A stretch of DNA of 64,000 nucleotides from Botrytis cinerea B05.10 (lineage: Eukaryota > Ascomycota > Leotiomycetes > Helotiales > Sclerotiniaceae), in assembly GCF_000143535.2 (NCBI RefSeq), contig NC_037313.1, forward strand, positions 1,557,501-1,621,500, written 5' to 3'. The notes beneath the pieces are model-generated. The model worked only from the letters and a program-made list of their open reading frames with translations. It did no database searches and was not told where the DNA came from. Shown piece by piece: positions 10,481-24,222 of the stretch; the first letter of the stretch is position 1, and each line of letters starts with the position of its first letter. The position numbers and the translations under genes were made by a program.

Positions 10481-11597
10481 TTATTGTGTTGGACAGCCTT
10501 CTTCCGGAGCTCCAAAAGCTTCTTGAGCTGCAGCCATATCTCCAACCAGATCCGCTGGTGGTGAGCCTGCTGCTTGCATCTGTAGATAATTAGTAGCGCG
10601 CCGCGAAATCATATGGCAGCTAGTACACACCTTTTGCATTCTCTCCACAATATACTCTCGATCTGAAGCATTCTCATCCTTGTAAGTCTTTTGCTCGAAT
10701 CTAGCGACAATTTCCCTGACAAAAACTTGCTGTTCCTTATATCGCTTCAGATCATCTGCAGGAACGCTGGCAGAGTTCTTCTCTAACCACGCGGGATATT
10801 TATCATCCAATTCCTTCATCGGTTCGTATAATATCTCCTTATTAGTTAATTGCTCCATCATACCCAATAGCATTTTCGAGAAATCCTCCTCACTGCCCTC
10901 TCCGTCCATACCACCAGCTCCCATAGCTTTCATCATCTCCGCTAGTAAATCGTCCGAATTATCCTCTGCAGCAGCAGCAGTTGCTTGATCCCCAGAAGCT
11001 TGCATTCTTTCCATTGTTTTCTTAATAGTTTCCTGGAATGTTTCCTCACTAGCTGAGCCTGGGGCGGCTTTGGTCTTCGAGGGTCCGGGTTTTGGCGCAG
11101 ATGGCGGTGGAGGTGCTGGTCCAGTTTCCCCCAATCCACCCATCTCCTTCAGCATACTTTCAAACTGCGCTTGCATTTCTGGTGATGTCTCGAGTTCTCC
11201 CATTAGTTCGGCCATGCCGGCTTGTAACTGCTTTGCAAAATCATCGTCAGTGAGTCCTTCACCGCCGCCAAGAAGAGGATCGTCCGCGACGGGCGGTCTC
11301 TCAGGACCAGAGGTTGCTGTTGTGGAGGCTGGTGCTGGTGCTTTCAATTCTGGCTTCGCAGCGTTGAACTCATCCAGCATATCTAAGAATTCATCAGAAT
11401 CGCATTCTCATATCTAACATTAGATCAAACGATGTACCATCTAGATCGTCTAAATCATCCTCGTCCGGATCTGGAACGTCCTCCCACGCTGCAGCAGCAT
11501 CCGCAGCCTGTGTCTCAGATACTGTACTTGATTCGCCAACCAAAACTTTTGTCGAGGACTCTGCCAGTCCGGCGAGATCCCCAGGTTTCGACTCCAT
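10481..11597 (-). CDS. PEX19: Peroxisomal biogenesis factor 19
   Basis: Pex19 is the cytosolic chaperone and import receptor for peroxisomal membrane proteins, docking on Pex3. Exons on the minus strand are 11597-11438, 11382-10631 and 10579-10481, giving about 336 residues. The acidic N-terminus DPDEDDLDDLDDMLDEF is formed across intron 1 (55 bases, CTGAT branch) and is typical of the Pex3-binding region. The C-terminal domain contains ILYEPMKELDDKYPAWL and VFVREIVARFEQ. The protein ends CPTQ, a CaaX farnesylation box. Intron 2 (10580-10630, 51 bases, CTAAT branch) is a multiple of three with no stop, so retention would add 17 residues just before the tail. It diverges from UBC9 over a shared promoter of about 560 bases. 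Confidence 0.95.
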
Positions 11598-12154
11598 GCT
11601 TAATAGATGCTAGAGGAAACTCTATCAATCCTTTGCTGGGATCTTGAAAGGTGGGTAATCTTCTGCAGGCCCAAATGAATACGGCCAGTATGTGGAAAGT
11701 GCGGGGTATGATTTGCGCCGGAAACGGTATTGTCTAGATAACCCAATGTTCGGCGACAACTAAGACTTTATATATTCAAATATTGGGTTCTAAGAATCGA
11801 AATAGTCTTGCGACGTATTTTTGGGCATGAAGATCATAAGACGTGAGACTAGGCCGAGGCTGTCAATCTGATGTCGGGCATTGTTGATAGTGGGGGTCGT
11901 CCGAGCTAGTGAATTGTACTTCTTTCTTTTGCCTTGTCTGGACGCTTCATAATAAATTAACGAATCTTGAGCCTCGTAGCTAGCAACCACCAAACCTTTC
12001 CACAACAATTTCTTCTTCTGCACTTGTAGAAATACAAAAAGTCGCATTAACTCTTGGGCTTTTGGTCTGCATTGACAGCCAGTCTAACAAAATCATCTCA
12101 AATCTCAAAATCCGAGTTGCGCTTTCCTGAACAAAATCCAGCCTCATTCTCACA
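11598..12154. promoter_or_regulatory. Bidirectional promoter, PEX19/UBC9
   Basis: The 557 bases lie between the divergent start codons of PEX19 and UBC9 and must contain both promoters and 5' leaders. A TATATATTC stretch occurs near 11770. I see no other site I can name. Confidence 0.5.
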
Positions 12155-12806
12155 ATGACGCTCTGCCTTAATCGCCTCACGGAGGAACGGTAAGGTTTGC
12201 ACAGCTTGAAAATTGAGGACGAAGTCTAATGGGATCTAATAGTAAGCAATGGCGAAAGGATCATCCATTTGGGTTTTCTGCAAAGCCTATTCGCAACCCC
12301 GCTACGAACACTATTGATATGAAGATTTGGGACTGCGGCGTACCTGGCAAAGCCGGTACATTATGGGAGGGAGGTCTTTTCAAGCTGAATATTATCTTTC
12401 CGGATGGTGAGTCGTTTCATTGTCATTTATGATATAGTTATGGATTTGCGCTAATATACAATCTATAGAATACCCAACCAAACCTCCAAAGTGTATGCGA
12501 CTTCACAGTATTTCCATATTTGACATTCGATCTAGAACTAACAAATAATCAGGCAAATTCACACCACCTCTCTTCCACCCCAACGTCTACCCCTCCGGCA
12601 CAGTCTGTCTTTCCATTCTCAACGAAGAAGAAGGCTGGAAACCCGCCATCACCATCAAGCAAATCCTTCTCGGCATCCAAGAACTCCTCGATACCCCCAA
12701 CCCCGATTCTCCTGCCCAAGCCGATGCCTACAATCTCTTCAAGAAGGACAAGTCCGCGTACGAGAATAAGATTAAGCGCATCGTAAAAGATAACCCAGCT
12801 CCTTAG
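12155..12806 (+). CDS. UBC9: SUMO-conjugating enzyme Ubc9
   Basis: It is the E2 enzyme that transfers SUMO to target lysines, largely in the nucleus. Five-prime to three-prime exons are 12155-12189, 12243-12406, 12469-12492 and 12553-12806, giving 158 residues, as in yeast (157). The order of motifs is [52 protein letters not shown], and the active-site cysteine in [16 protein letters not shown]. The C-terminus is [16 protein letters not shown]. Exon 3 is only 24 bases, and all three introns are GT-AG at 53-62 bases. Identification is secure. Confidence 0.97.
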
Positions 12807-13627
12807 GGGAATCAGGGAAATGCAAATGCGACAGTAGAGGCGATGGGTTTATTTGGCGGGAAGTATTGGCGTTCATTGGGCACATAATTTTTCAAAGCAT
12901 AAGGGGATATCAATACGGGCGTACCTAGCAGAGGACATACTTTACTTTGATGCAGCGCTTTGGTCAAAGAAATTTACTGAGTACCCTAGATGAGTTACAG
13001 TACCTATTCAATGGGACATGACATATGACATGGGAATATCAATGAAGAAAATGAACTTTCTCAATCTACACGACCTCTTCGTTACTTCGTTGTCATGTAA
13101 TGAGCTACTCTTCTCCTGTGTCCTTTGAGTCACCTCGTGGAGAAAGAATATGTGCCCATACTCTTTCAGCAACCACTCACCCACAGTTATCCGACGATAT
13201 CCCGCCAAGCAACCTTCTCTAGCAAAAGATATCACAAAATTCCAGAACATCGACATCTACACCGTAGCTGTTACTCATCCCCAAAGGCAATTGACACCAA
13301 AATGAGCAATGCTGCAACATCATTGGTTCCACCGAATCGCTATCAGTAAAAGTAAAGGGCTCAAGCCACATGATGCACCTCCGGAACCTTCTGCACCCTT
13401 GCCACAATCCACATCCGACTATCGGCCCATGAGCTAAGGTAATTTTGTAATATTTGGAGCCAAGGCAAGTCATGCACATACCAAAACTACTGAGGATTGA
13501 AACTATTACTCACAGGCACTTTTTATTTGGTACATAACTCTCTTCTGTCCCATTTTTTGAACTTCTTTTCTTGAGAAGAACTCATCTTACATTTCACATT
13601 AAACGGATTTACATATACGAATTCAAG
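12807..13627. other. UBC9 3' flank and asparagine synthetase promoter
   Basis: There is no credible gene in this stretch. It ends in the asparagine synthetase leader. It contains one TGAGTCA site, listed separately, about 500 bases upstream of that start codon. Confidence 0.5.
13126..13132 (+). promoter_or_regulatory. TGAGTCA site (Gcn4/CPC1-type)
   Basis: TGAGTCA is the palindromic binding site of the Gcn4/CPC1/CpcA bZIP activator of amino-acid biosynthesis. It lies about 500 bases upstream of the asparagine synthetase start, a plausible target gene. A seven-base match can arise by chance; a second TGAGTCA is inside the third intron of that gene (13886-13892). Confidence 0.4.
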
Positions 13628-15800
13628 ATGTGTGGTATTTTTGCTTGTCATTGGTATGTATCAATTGTCTCTGTTTGCAATTGGGATGGGAATTTTTTAA
13701 AAGATAGTGGGGGCCCCGCGATGGATTTTGAGAATTGACAGTTGTATAGTCACCCAGATGTTAAGGCCTTTAAGCCTACGGCCTTGCGAATGGCGAAGCA
13801 GTGAGTAATTCCCTTTCGAGAGGGGAATTGGGAATGGAGAGCTGACTGTGAAATCTAGAGTTCGTCACCGTGGACCAGACTGGAGTGAGTCACCTATGGT
13901 AAAAAGGGATGTTTGGACTTGAGACTGATGATGATATCTAGGTGGAAACGTCATTTCCAACAACACAAGTAGGTTGCGCCTAGGGAAATGCGTCTTAAAG
14001 GGGATTTGGCTGATCGATTGACTGTAGTTCTTGCGCATGAGCGTTTGAGTATCGTTGGCGTTGGTAAGTTTTCATCAATGAAATCTGCATTGATATTCAT
14101 GAACTGACAATCTTTTAGAAAGTGGAGCGCAACCAATTACCAACGCAGACGATACCCTCGTTCTCGCAGTCAATGGCGAAATTTATAACCACAGAGTCAT
14201 CCGCAAGGGACTCAAGAACCAATACCACTTCAAGACACATTCCGATTGCGAAGTCATAATACCACTGGTGAGGAATTCGAAGGAAAAAGTTGGATCCATG
14301 ACTGAATATTTGTTAGTACATGGAACATGACATCGATGCGCCGAAACATTTGGACGGAATGTTCTCATTTGTTTTATACGACAAAAAGCAAGACCGCACA
14401 ATTGCTGCACGCGATCCCATTGGCATTACCAGTTTTTACCAAGGATGGTCGAGCAAGACACCAGGAGCCGTATACTTTGCATCTGAACTGAAATGTTTGC
14501 ACCCTGTCTGCGACAAGATTATTGCTTTCCCTCCAGGACATATTTATGACTCAAAAACCGACAAGACAACAAGGTATTTCGAGCCATCTTGGTGGGACCC
14601 AAAGAACGTTCCATCAACCCCAGTTGATTACAAGCTTTTGAGAGAAACATTTGAGATGTCTGTTCGTAAGCGTCTCATGGCTGAAGTTCCTTACGGAGTT
14701 TTGTTGTCTGGAGGTCTCGACTCGAGTTTGGTGGCTGCCATCGCTCAAAGAGAGTCTCTACGCCTGAGAGCCGCCACGCTAGCTGCAATTGAGAGCGGAA
14801 GCGGAACTGCGACACCAACCGCTAACGAGGATCAAGGAGAAGGACTTGTTGGTATTGATGACGATAACAAATTGTCTACTCTCACCTACCTTCCTCAGCT
14901 TAACTCCTTCTCCATTGGTCTACCAAACTCCCCTGATACCAAGGCTGCAAAAGAAGTTGCTAAGTTCCTCGGTACCAAGCATCATGATATGACTTTCACC
15001 ATTGATGATGGTTTGAACGCGCTTTCTGATGTTATTTACCACTTGGAAACATATGATGTAACAACTATCCGTGCATCTACTCCTATGTTCCTTCTCTCGA
15101 GAAAGATCAAGGCTATGGGTGTCAAGATGGTATTGAGTGGAGAAGGTAGTGACGAGATCTTTGGAGGTTACCTATACTTCCACGCTGCACCAGATAAGGC
15201 AGCTCTTCATGAAGAGACCGTCCGCAGAATCAAAAACTTGCATTTATCTGACTGCTTGAGAGCCAACAAGTCGACTTCCGCTTGGGGATTGGAAGCCCGT
15301 GTGCCTTTCCTCGACAAGGAATTCCTTGAAGTATCCATGAACATCGACCCACAAGAGAAGATGATCACCAAGGATCGCCTTGAGAAATACATTCTCCGAA
15401 AGGCTTTTGACACATCAGATGATCCAAGTGAGAAACCATACCTCCCACATCACATTCTTTACAGACAGAAGGAGCAATTCAGTGATGGTGTTGGTTATGG
15501 ATGGATCGATGCTCTGAAGGATAACGCTGAGGCCCACGTTACCGATGAGATGATGAAGAACCCCAAGCCTGAGTGGGGATCCGATATTCCAGATACCAAG
15601 GAAGCGTAAGTTCTCGACTCTATCCAACCAAAATCCGAAATACTAACAGGAGTAATAGTTACTGGTACCGAACAATGTTCGACGAGCACTTCCCACCATC
15701 TTGTGCAGAGAGTGTCATGAGATGGACTCCAACTTGGTCCAAACAAACCGACCCCAGTGGAAGAGCTATTGCCATCCACAACGAAAAGTATGACGAGTAA
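13628..15800 (+). CDS. ASN2: Asparagine synthetase (glutamine-hydrolysing)
   Basis: It makes asparagine from aspartate, ATP and glutamine. Exons are 13628-13653, 13750-13800, 13859-13884, 13942-13968, 14028-14063, 14119-14267, 14317-15605 and 15659-15800, joining in frame to 581 residues, the usual fungal length. The N-terminus is [10 protein letters not shown], with Cys2 the glutaminase nucleophile; RHRGPDWSG and VNGEIYNH follow. The synthetase domain carries the ATP-binding loop [12 protein letters not shown] (about residue 236) and [18 protein letters not shown]. Five small exons crowd the first 450 bases, which is why no long frame marks the N-terminus. The symbol is by yeast analogy (ASN1/ASN2 are equivalent here). 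Confidence 0.96.
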
Positions 15801-16640
15801 TTGTAGCGCGAAGGTTTTGCTTCTCAGAATGTCGTATCTATTGGGAGGTTACAAAAATGATAACCACTTATTTTTGAGGATCTTTCGGACTCCAGATTTG
15901 GGCTACCAATAAAGTGGAAAGATTGTGGAGTTGGAGAGAAGGATGAAACCGTTGATAGATACCTACCTAGTAGATAGTTGAATCCCCACGAAATTCCATC
16001 TTATGCACAATTAACGGTTTGAGTCTGTGCTGGGAATTTTGGGTTTGATGTTATTTAATGGCTTAAAAATATACTTTGACTTTGTTGGGGTATCGATGAG
16101 CACTGCGGATTCCTTCTAATGCTGGTAAAAAACTGCAAGTTGTTCCACAACCCCTCAGTGTCACTGTCTCCGTTCTCCATCACAGTCATAAGTTAAGAAT
16201 CGAGCTTGTAAATAGACGCAAACAAATGACTGGCCCTTGGTGTCAAATTTTCAGATCCATTCGAAGATTGGAGGGATCGAACACCACGTCGATATGTGAA
16301 AACAATCGGTCTTTTAACATTCTTTCTGTTTTTCTGTGTTGGTGAATGAGTGAGATTTCATCATTTGGTGGAAGATGTTTGCTGCATAAGACGGAACCAT
16401 GAATGGATGTCGTTTGCAGGGGGGTCGCATATGGAAGGAAGCACATGAGTCTTTGGACCAATAGCAATCCCACGTTCCCTGTCCGACTTCTGCCGCTTGG
16501 TTCCTCACGATTCGAAATTCTTTAGGGAACAAAAAACCACGTCCTCTTCAACTCCATCTTCATTTACTTCCGTATCTGTACACCTTCCTCGAATTCCATC
16601 TCACGAGTTCAATCAATTCAGTTCTTCTAATTCTTCAATC
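15801..16640. other. Intergenic, asparagine synthetase to porin
   Basis: About 840 bases carry the 3' untranslated region of asparagine synthetase and the porin promoter. The pyrimidine-rich 100 bases before 16641 look like a typical fungal 5' leader. No gene is seen. Confidence 0.5.
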
Positions 16641-17797
16641 ATGTCTGTCCCAGCTTTCACCGATATCGCCAAGGCGTCCAACGATGTAAGATATTTCTGA
16701 AGATGCGCATGTTTACAAAATATTCGAAGCTAACCTCAATATTGATCAGTTGCTCAACAAAGATTTCTACCACCTCACTGCCGCCGCTCTTGAGGTTAAG
16801 TCGAATACTCCAAACAATGTCGCATTCAAAGTGACTGGAAAGAGCACCCACGACAATGCCACAAGTGGTCTGGTACGAATATAATGGGAAATCATTAATT
16901 TTTTTTTGACAAACGCTGATGGACAGTTTCCTGTGTGCAGTTAGAGGCCAAGTTCACAGACAAGCCAACTGGTATATATTTTAAACAATTTATTCTGCAA
17001 TATTTCCCCGTTCATAGTCCATTTGGTTTCTTTCTCGTCAGACAGCCCGGTTGTGCACAGTTACTAATCCAGTATGCCGGCGGAACAGGCTTGACTCTTA
17101 CCCAAACATGGAACACCCTCAACGCTCTTGACACCAAGATTGAGATCAACGACAGCATTGCCAAGGGCCTCAAGGCTGAGATTCTCGGTTCTTTCGCTCC
17201 TACCACCCAAAAGAAGGGCGCAAAGGTCAACCTCCACTTCAAGCAACCAAACTTCCACGGACGCGCATTCTTCGATCTCCTCAAGGGCCCAACTGCTACC
17301 GTTGACGCTGTTATCGGACAAGATGGTTTCTTGGCTGGTGCCACCGCTGGTTATGATGTCCAAAAGGCAGCTATCACCAGCTACTCCGCCGCTGTTGGAT
17401 ACACTGCCCCCACTTACAGTGCTGCCATCACTGCTGCTGACAACTTGAGCGTCTTCTCCGCTTCATACTACCACAAGGTCAACACTCAAGTCGAGGCTGG
17501 TGCCAAGGCTACCTGGGACTCCAAGAACACCAACTCTGTTGGTCTCGAGGTTGCTAGCAAGTACAGACTTGACCCACTCTCCTTTGCCAAGGTAAGCAAT
17601 TTGTGCAGAAACATTCCAAAACTTTTACTGATGCAAGGAAATTATAGGTCAAGATCAACGACCGTGGTGTTGCCGCTGTTGCCTACAACGTTGTTCTCCG
17701 ACCTGGTGCCACCCTTGGTCTCGGTGCCTCCTTCGATACCCAAAAGCTCGACCAAGCTACCCACAAGATCGGCACAAGCTTCACATTCGAGTCATAG
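16641..17797 (+). CDS. POR1: Mitochondrial outer membrane porin (VDAC)
   Basis: VDAC is the beta-barrel channel for metabolites in the mitochondrial outer membrane. Exons 16641-16685, 16750-16872, 16941-16971, 17089-17591 and 17648-17797 give 283 residues, exactly the yeast Por1 length. The start MSVPAFTDIAKASNDLLNKD is the N-terminal helix. KFTDKPTGLTLTQTWNT spans the third intron, and the barrel strands follow as alternating polar/nonpolar segments, including GRAFFDLLKGPT and NLSVFSASYYHKVN. The C-terminus is THKIGTSFTFES. Intron 3 (117 bases) is the longest. The gene converges on the J-domain gene, about 190 bases away. Confidence 0.96.
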
Positions 17798-17986
17798 AGC
17801 AGGATTGTTCGATATTCGGGAGTTGGCCGTACGATAGTAGAATAGAAGTGTAATTCTGATATCATTTTCTGTGGCACGCACAGTATAGCATTGCAACGGA
17901 GTGACTGTTTTTATTGTAGTTGGCCGAAATGTGTGCATCAAAAATAGATAATTCTATGGTCTGTTTTTGTCTCAATGTTCATGTGA

Positions 17987-18854
17987 CTATATCTTTTTTG
18001 GCCTTCCTGCACTCGTCACTCTATCATAAATATACGATGGTATAGCTACACTCAGGGAAATCACTGCGCTGAGGATGACGAAATTCGCGAACGTGCTCCT
18101 TTCTCGGTCCGCTGGAACGAAGTGTTCACTCATCCGGCGTCGCCTCCTTCTATCCACGTTATCGTGTGTTTGCGTGTGTGCCCTTTTATCAAAGTGCGGG
18201 ATATCTCCTTCTGGGCCCCATGGCATTTGGCCCGTCCCCATCCCTCCACCCATTTCTGTCTTTGGTGGAGCCTCCGCTCCCGGCGCACCATTATCCTGCG
18301 CAGCGCGTCTTTTCGCACTGTGTTCTCCCCATCCTCCACTTCTGTAGAAACTAGGCGGCGGCCCACGAAACTGGGTTCGTCTTCTACTCAGCCCGCTAGC
18401 CGGCCTACCACCTGCTGGGCCGCTAGAGGAGTAGGAACCTTGTGGTGGGCGATGACCCGTTCCATGACTATGGCCGTGAGCATGAGAATGTATGTGGTGT
18501 TCTCGATCATAGGCTTGTCGCTTGGCTGGAGTACCGAGGATAGCCCATGCTTCGGAGATTTTTACGAAGCGTTTTGATGCGGAGGGGTCGGAGGGGTTGT
18601 GATCGGGATGATGGACTTTACTGAGAGCATAGAAAGACCTTTAGGAAGCTGAGTTAGTATATTTGCGTCAATTGGGCTTGAGAAGAGAGGCGATCGTACT
18701 TTTTGATTTCGGCCGGTGTAGCATCTGGAGCGACTTGCAAGGTCTCGTAGTGGTTTTGAGCGGGGTTTCTGTAGATAGCAGTACTATGAAAAGAAAATTG
18801 CTGTGGTCGAATTCGTGGGACGACGAAAGGAGAGGGGCGAAAGAAGAGTGGCAT
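17987..18854 (-). CDS. J-domain protein, probably mitochondrial, with C-terminal membrane anchor
   Basis: Minus-strand exons 18854-18700 and 18638-17987 give 268 residues. The N-terminus (MPLFFRPSPFVVPRIRPQQF) is basic and lacks acidic residues, like a mitochondrial presequence. The J domain starts about residue 35 (HYETLQVAPDATPAEIKK) and contains the Hsp70-activating HPD at about 62-64, then FVKISEAWAILG. A Gly/Pro-rich linker follows, then a basic RRRRRRM patch and one hydrophobic segment near the end (NFVILSAVISLSVAIPSYIY). This resembles fungal organellar J-proteins such as Jid1, but I cannot assign an orthologue. Intron 18639-18699 is GT-AG. It is divergent from the MetAP2 gene over about 340 bases. 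Confidence 0.85.
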
Positions 18855-19193
18855 TCCTCATCGTTGAATTGGGGAATTATAGGGAAAATAAGTGATGAAA
18901 TGAGAGAACTTCTACGAGAACTTTACACATGCTGTATTAAGCCTGGAATGCCAGTGACGGCATAGATTTCCAGCGATTTACAAGGGTCTGCCCAAACGCT
19001 ACTAATAACCGAGACCTCTTATCCCGATGTTAACCCATCACCACCTTGGCGGGGAAAGCAATTGTTAGATTTCTCTTTCAATTAATTATTATTTTGCCAA
19101 CGACTGGACTTTTGTTATTAATACAAAGGTCAATTACATACATTTGGAGCATTGGAAATAAGACTCGAGGGCCTTGTTGTAAGGTGATACAAG
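18855..19193. promoter_or_regulatory. Bidirectional promoter, J-protein/MetAP2
   Basis: These 339 bases separate two divergent start codons and must serve both genes. I see an AT-rich stretch around 19081-19095 but no site I can name with confidence. Confidence 0.45.
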
Positions 19194-20773
<1,580 letters not shown>

Positions 20774-21603
20774 TCGATTAGTTTACTAGAAATATAACTT
20801 CACTTTTCGCATTGCGTGCATGATGATGGGAAAATGGATCGGGCATAGATATATCCTTCTTGTGGCGTTGGGGATCTCTTGCTACAAATTGTTTACATAG
20901 GAATTTTGAATTTTGAGAATATCAAAATGATACGTAGTGAACGAAATGATACTTTTAGGATAGAATTTGTCTATTGGTGGGGAAAATATCACATTTGTGA
21001 TATAATGTGCATGAGATGGGGTTTGGTGACAGGTGTAGTCTTCAGGAAATAGTGGCATGGGAAATAGCATGTAGTTCGGCATTTATGAGTGATTATTATT
21101 TTATCTATAGCTTCTTATTTCAAGGCTATTCCTATCATTAAAATGTTCTTTGGGGTATCTGAAGACCTCAATGTTAGATAGCACTGACGAACACTTATAC
21201 GTTGTTCAACGTCATTCCTCGTCGTCGAGATTGGTTGGGATTAGTGTACGACACAGTTGCTTGCTCATCGATTTATCATGGAATGATGAAGGAGGGAGGA
21301 GAAGGTCTTCGGTTAGAGAGATCGTGTGTTGTTGGGTTCGTGAAATCGTAGCATGGTGGGATAGATGAGTTTGGTGTCCATCTTATTCCTACAGTGATGA
21401 ATTAAGAAGAAGATTTGGGGGAGAATGAATGATGGTCGATGAAGAGCTTCGCGGAAGTGATACCGGGAGGTAGATAAACGTAGGGGAAAGGGCAACGACA
21501 AGCGTATGTCGCAGGCTAATACGATCACCAATGGCTAACTCTTTGTGATTTCCACGTCCAACCACCCACGGCTAACCAATCTTGAGAAGCCAAAGTAATA
21601 AGT
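20774..21603. other. Intergenic, no gene seen
   Basis: The 830 bases between MetAP2 and the convergent DUF7730-like gene hold both 3' untranslated regions. A few short frames exist on both strands but have no recognisable features. Confidence 0.5.
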
Positions 21604-22587
21604 TTAATTCCCCTTCCCACCCATCTTCGCCTGTTTCGTCACTTTTCTCTTGGATGTAGATGTCGACTTTTGGATTTTACTTGAGCGTAAATTACGAGTT
21701 GTGGAATCTTGGACTGGCTTGCGACTCTTGGACTTTGGTTCTGACTGCATAGCCTCTTCCTCTTCCAACTGTACGTCCTGGATCTGATCCTGCTCTGGAG
21801 TCTGCTCTTTCCAATTCATCTCCTCTGTCAACATCCTTGTAAATTCTTGAACCATTTCCGGCTTGAAATATGGACCGCTTGAAGGCACGTCCGACGATCT
21901 TGTGTAGGGGAACATGTAATCTGGTCTGGGTGGGACAGGCATTTCCACCACATCTACCACCACATCTTCCATCCCTCTTATTTTTCTCAATGTAGAAATC
22001 CCTCTGGCCGTCATTAGATCCAACTTTGGTTTTTTGCTGCCAGACATCGTATCCTGTTCAAATCCTATCTTGAGAGTCCTCAAAGATTTACACTCGCCGA
22101 GTAACTTGAATGCATCGACTCTTTGAAGTCCACTAAAGCGGAAATATATATGGCCAATACACATCCGCTTTTCTTCGCCAATCATATACAAGTAGCAATA
22201 CAAACTCCAAGTGCCGGCAAACGAGAACGTATTTTCACTGTAGAAAATCTGGTTTGATTCGCTGTCCCACTTGAACATATCGATGAATTTCGTCTCGAAT
22301 TTCGCGAGGTAGGGCGAGGAGGGGACACTTTGGGGGTTCATTGCAGCGTCATGAAGGCATGTTTGGTAGATGATTGAATTGCTTGAGGGTAAAGTTAAGG
22401 TATTCGTTTTGATAGGAATGAACTTCTCGCTGGTCTCGACTTGGTAGTTGAAGATGTAGGTACCGGCACTTCAATCCAGATTATTGTAATTCTTCATATC
22501 ATTCAATATAGTATGAGAAGAATTATAAATAAGATCGTAGAAAGTTGAGAGTAGTTACTATAGCTTTCTTGTAGTCATATGGATCAT
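21604..22587 (-). CDS. DUF7730-like protein with basic C-terminal tail
   Basis: The main exon (22468-21604) is open well beyond its first internal ATG. The frame TYIFNYQVETSEKF joins through a 90-base GT-AG intron (22469-22558) to a small exon 22587-22559 reading MIHMTTRKLY. This yields about 297 residues; the small exon is tentative. The FYSENTFSFAGTW segment resembles the partial gene at the start of the window and suggests the same fungal family of unknown function. The C-terminus is acidic (LEEEEAMQSEP) and then strongly basic and Ser/Thr-rich (KSKSRKPVQ, SKRKVTKQAKMGGKGN), as in nuclear or nucleic-acid-binding tails. No signal peptide or membrane segment. Confidence 0.6.
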
Positions 22588-24222
22588 TTTCTGAAGGTAT
22601 CAATAAGAGGTGGTAGTACAATGTGAACGAAGCGGGGTGGACGCGACGTTGCTCAAGGGAAACGAGATTGTCGCCTGGTCACGTTTTATGCTGCGGCCAA
22701 TGATGAAATGGATGACAAAGCTTACTTGTGTACCCTCACCTACAATGTTCTACTGGAGTAATAAATCATTTGCAAAATGATATTGAGTTTCATGTCTGAT
22801 ATTCACAACATCTGAATGATATTGAGATTCAACCATATTCTTCGAGGCAAAATTTTGCTATGAGATTGTTGACTCAACTGGACCGATAGTGGCCAGACTT
22901 CTACGCGCCGGCTATCATTTTGAAGTCAAGCTCTCTCTCAGTCGAGCTTGAATTAAAGCACATGTTCCTTACAAACCGTCTTTTGATACTGCTTTATAGC
23001 GTTTCGATTGCACAAACATCACGACTCCTGGAAGACTCTCGGACAATCCTGGAAGTCATAGGAGAGCTTGAACCACAACAATCAACCTGTGGCAACATGG
23101 CTATCTTGAATGTGCTTCATTTGGACCCACGGATATCGTTCTTCGAGCTATTCTTGAACTTTGTTGAAAGCGCTCAGCTGAGTCGCCCCAGAGATCAAGA
23201 ACTTATAGCTATGACCATGAAGACATAGGTCGTCAATGTCATGCGGGTTACGTTTTTTCAGTATGTGCAAGAGTGTACGAATCTGTAGCTGTCTGTGGTG
23301 AAATTATGCTAATGATCAAGCAAATAATATTTTCGACGCCAATATCATGGGATCAGCCAGTCTACTCAAGGGGCTCATGCAGAATTTCAATCACAATCTC
23401 AGCTCGCTTGGCCAGTAAAGCATGATTGGTCCGTTGATGATTTATTACTTATTAGTATTGGCACGGAGAGTCCAGGTCTGTGTATTACATTGCTAGACAT
23501 CATCATGTGAGTGATGGACAACATCAAATTTAAGCTGGCCCATTCAATCTGGAAAACACCCTGGGATAGACTGACAATGCTATAATATTCGATTCGTAAA
23601 AAGGACTACAAACAAAGCCTGTTGGCTTACTTAGTAACAGAATTTCTGCTATCATAGCTAGTGATCTGTATACCCAAGGTGTCGCTCGTCAGCTCATTTG
23701 AAGCATGACTCTTATTCCACTACAAAAGATCGTGTATGTCAGCCTTCGAGGCTACTATTCTGTTCGGGACATAGAGAATGCGCCCAAACCAAGGAAAAGA
23801 GGTCGAGAAAGTCGACTACATCTGAGTGCATGGTACTATTTTGAAATCTTAATCATTCGAAGAATGAAAATTTACAATCAGGGACATTCACCTGCACAAA
23901 GGCCCATAATATTAACATGCAAAATCAAAAATCTCAGGGCTCATAACGAGGGAGTCATATGGCACTTAATTCCTTCTTAGATGGCTATAGAAGTACCTTT
24001 CTGGAGCCAGTGCTCTCAATAGTGCAAGCTACCATCCAGAATTGGAAGCTTCGATCCAGTGTTTGAAAAACTATGAAATTTTGAGAACCCCTACTTTAAG
24101 GCTCAATCGAACATGGTGTTTTTTTGTTTGACAATCAAGAAGTTTACAATTTTATTTCAATATTTGTTTTTGTATATCGATTCATTTTCGTTTGTTAGCT
24201 TGGCCCCTCGAAAATCATAAAT
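22588..24222. other. Gene desert, possibly a decayed gene
   Basis: There are 1.6 kb without a convincing gene. A plus-strand frame at about 22920-23228 and another at 23705-23980 are open but match nothing I know, and the intervening sequence has stops in all frames. The composition is AT-rich. It could be a relic of a gene or plain intergenic DNA. Confidence 0.4.
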
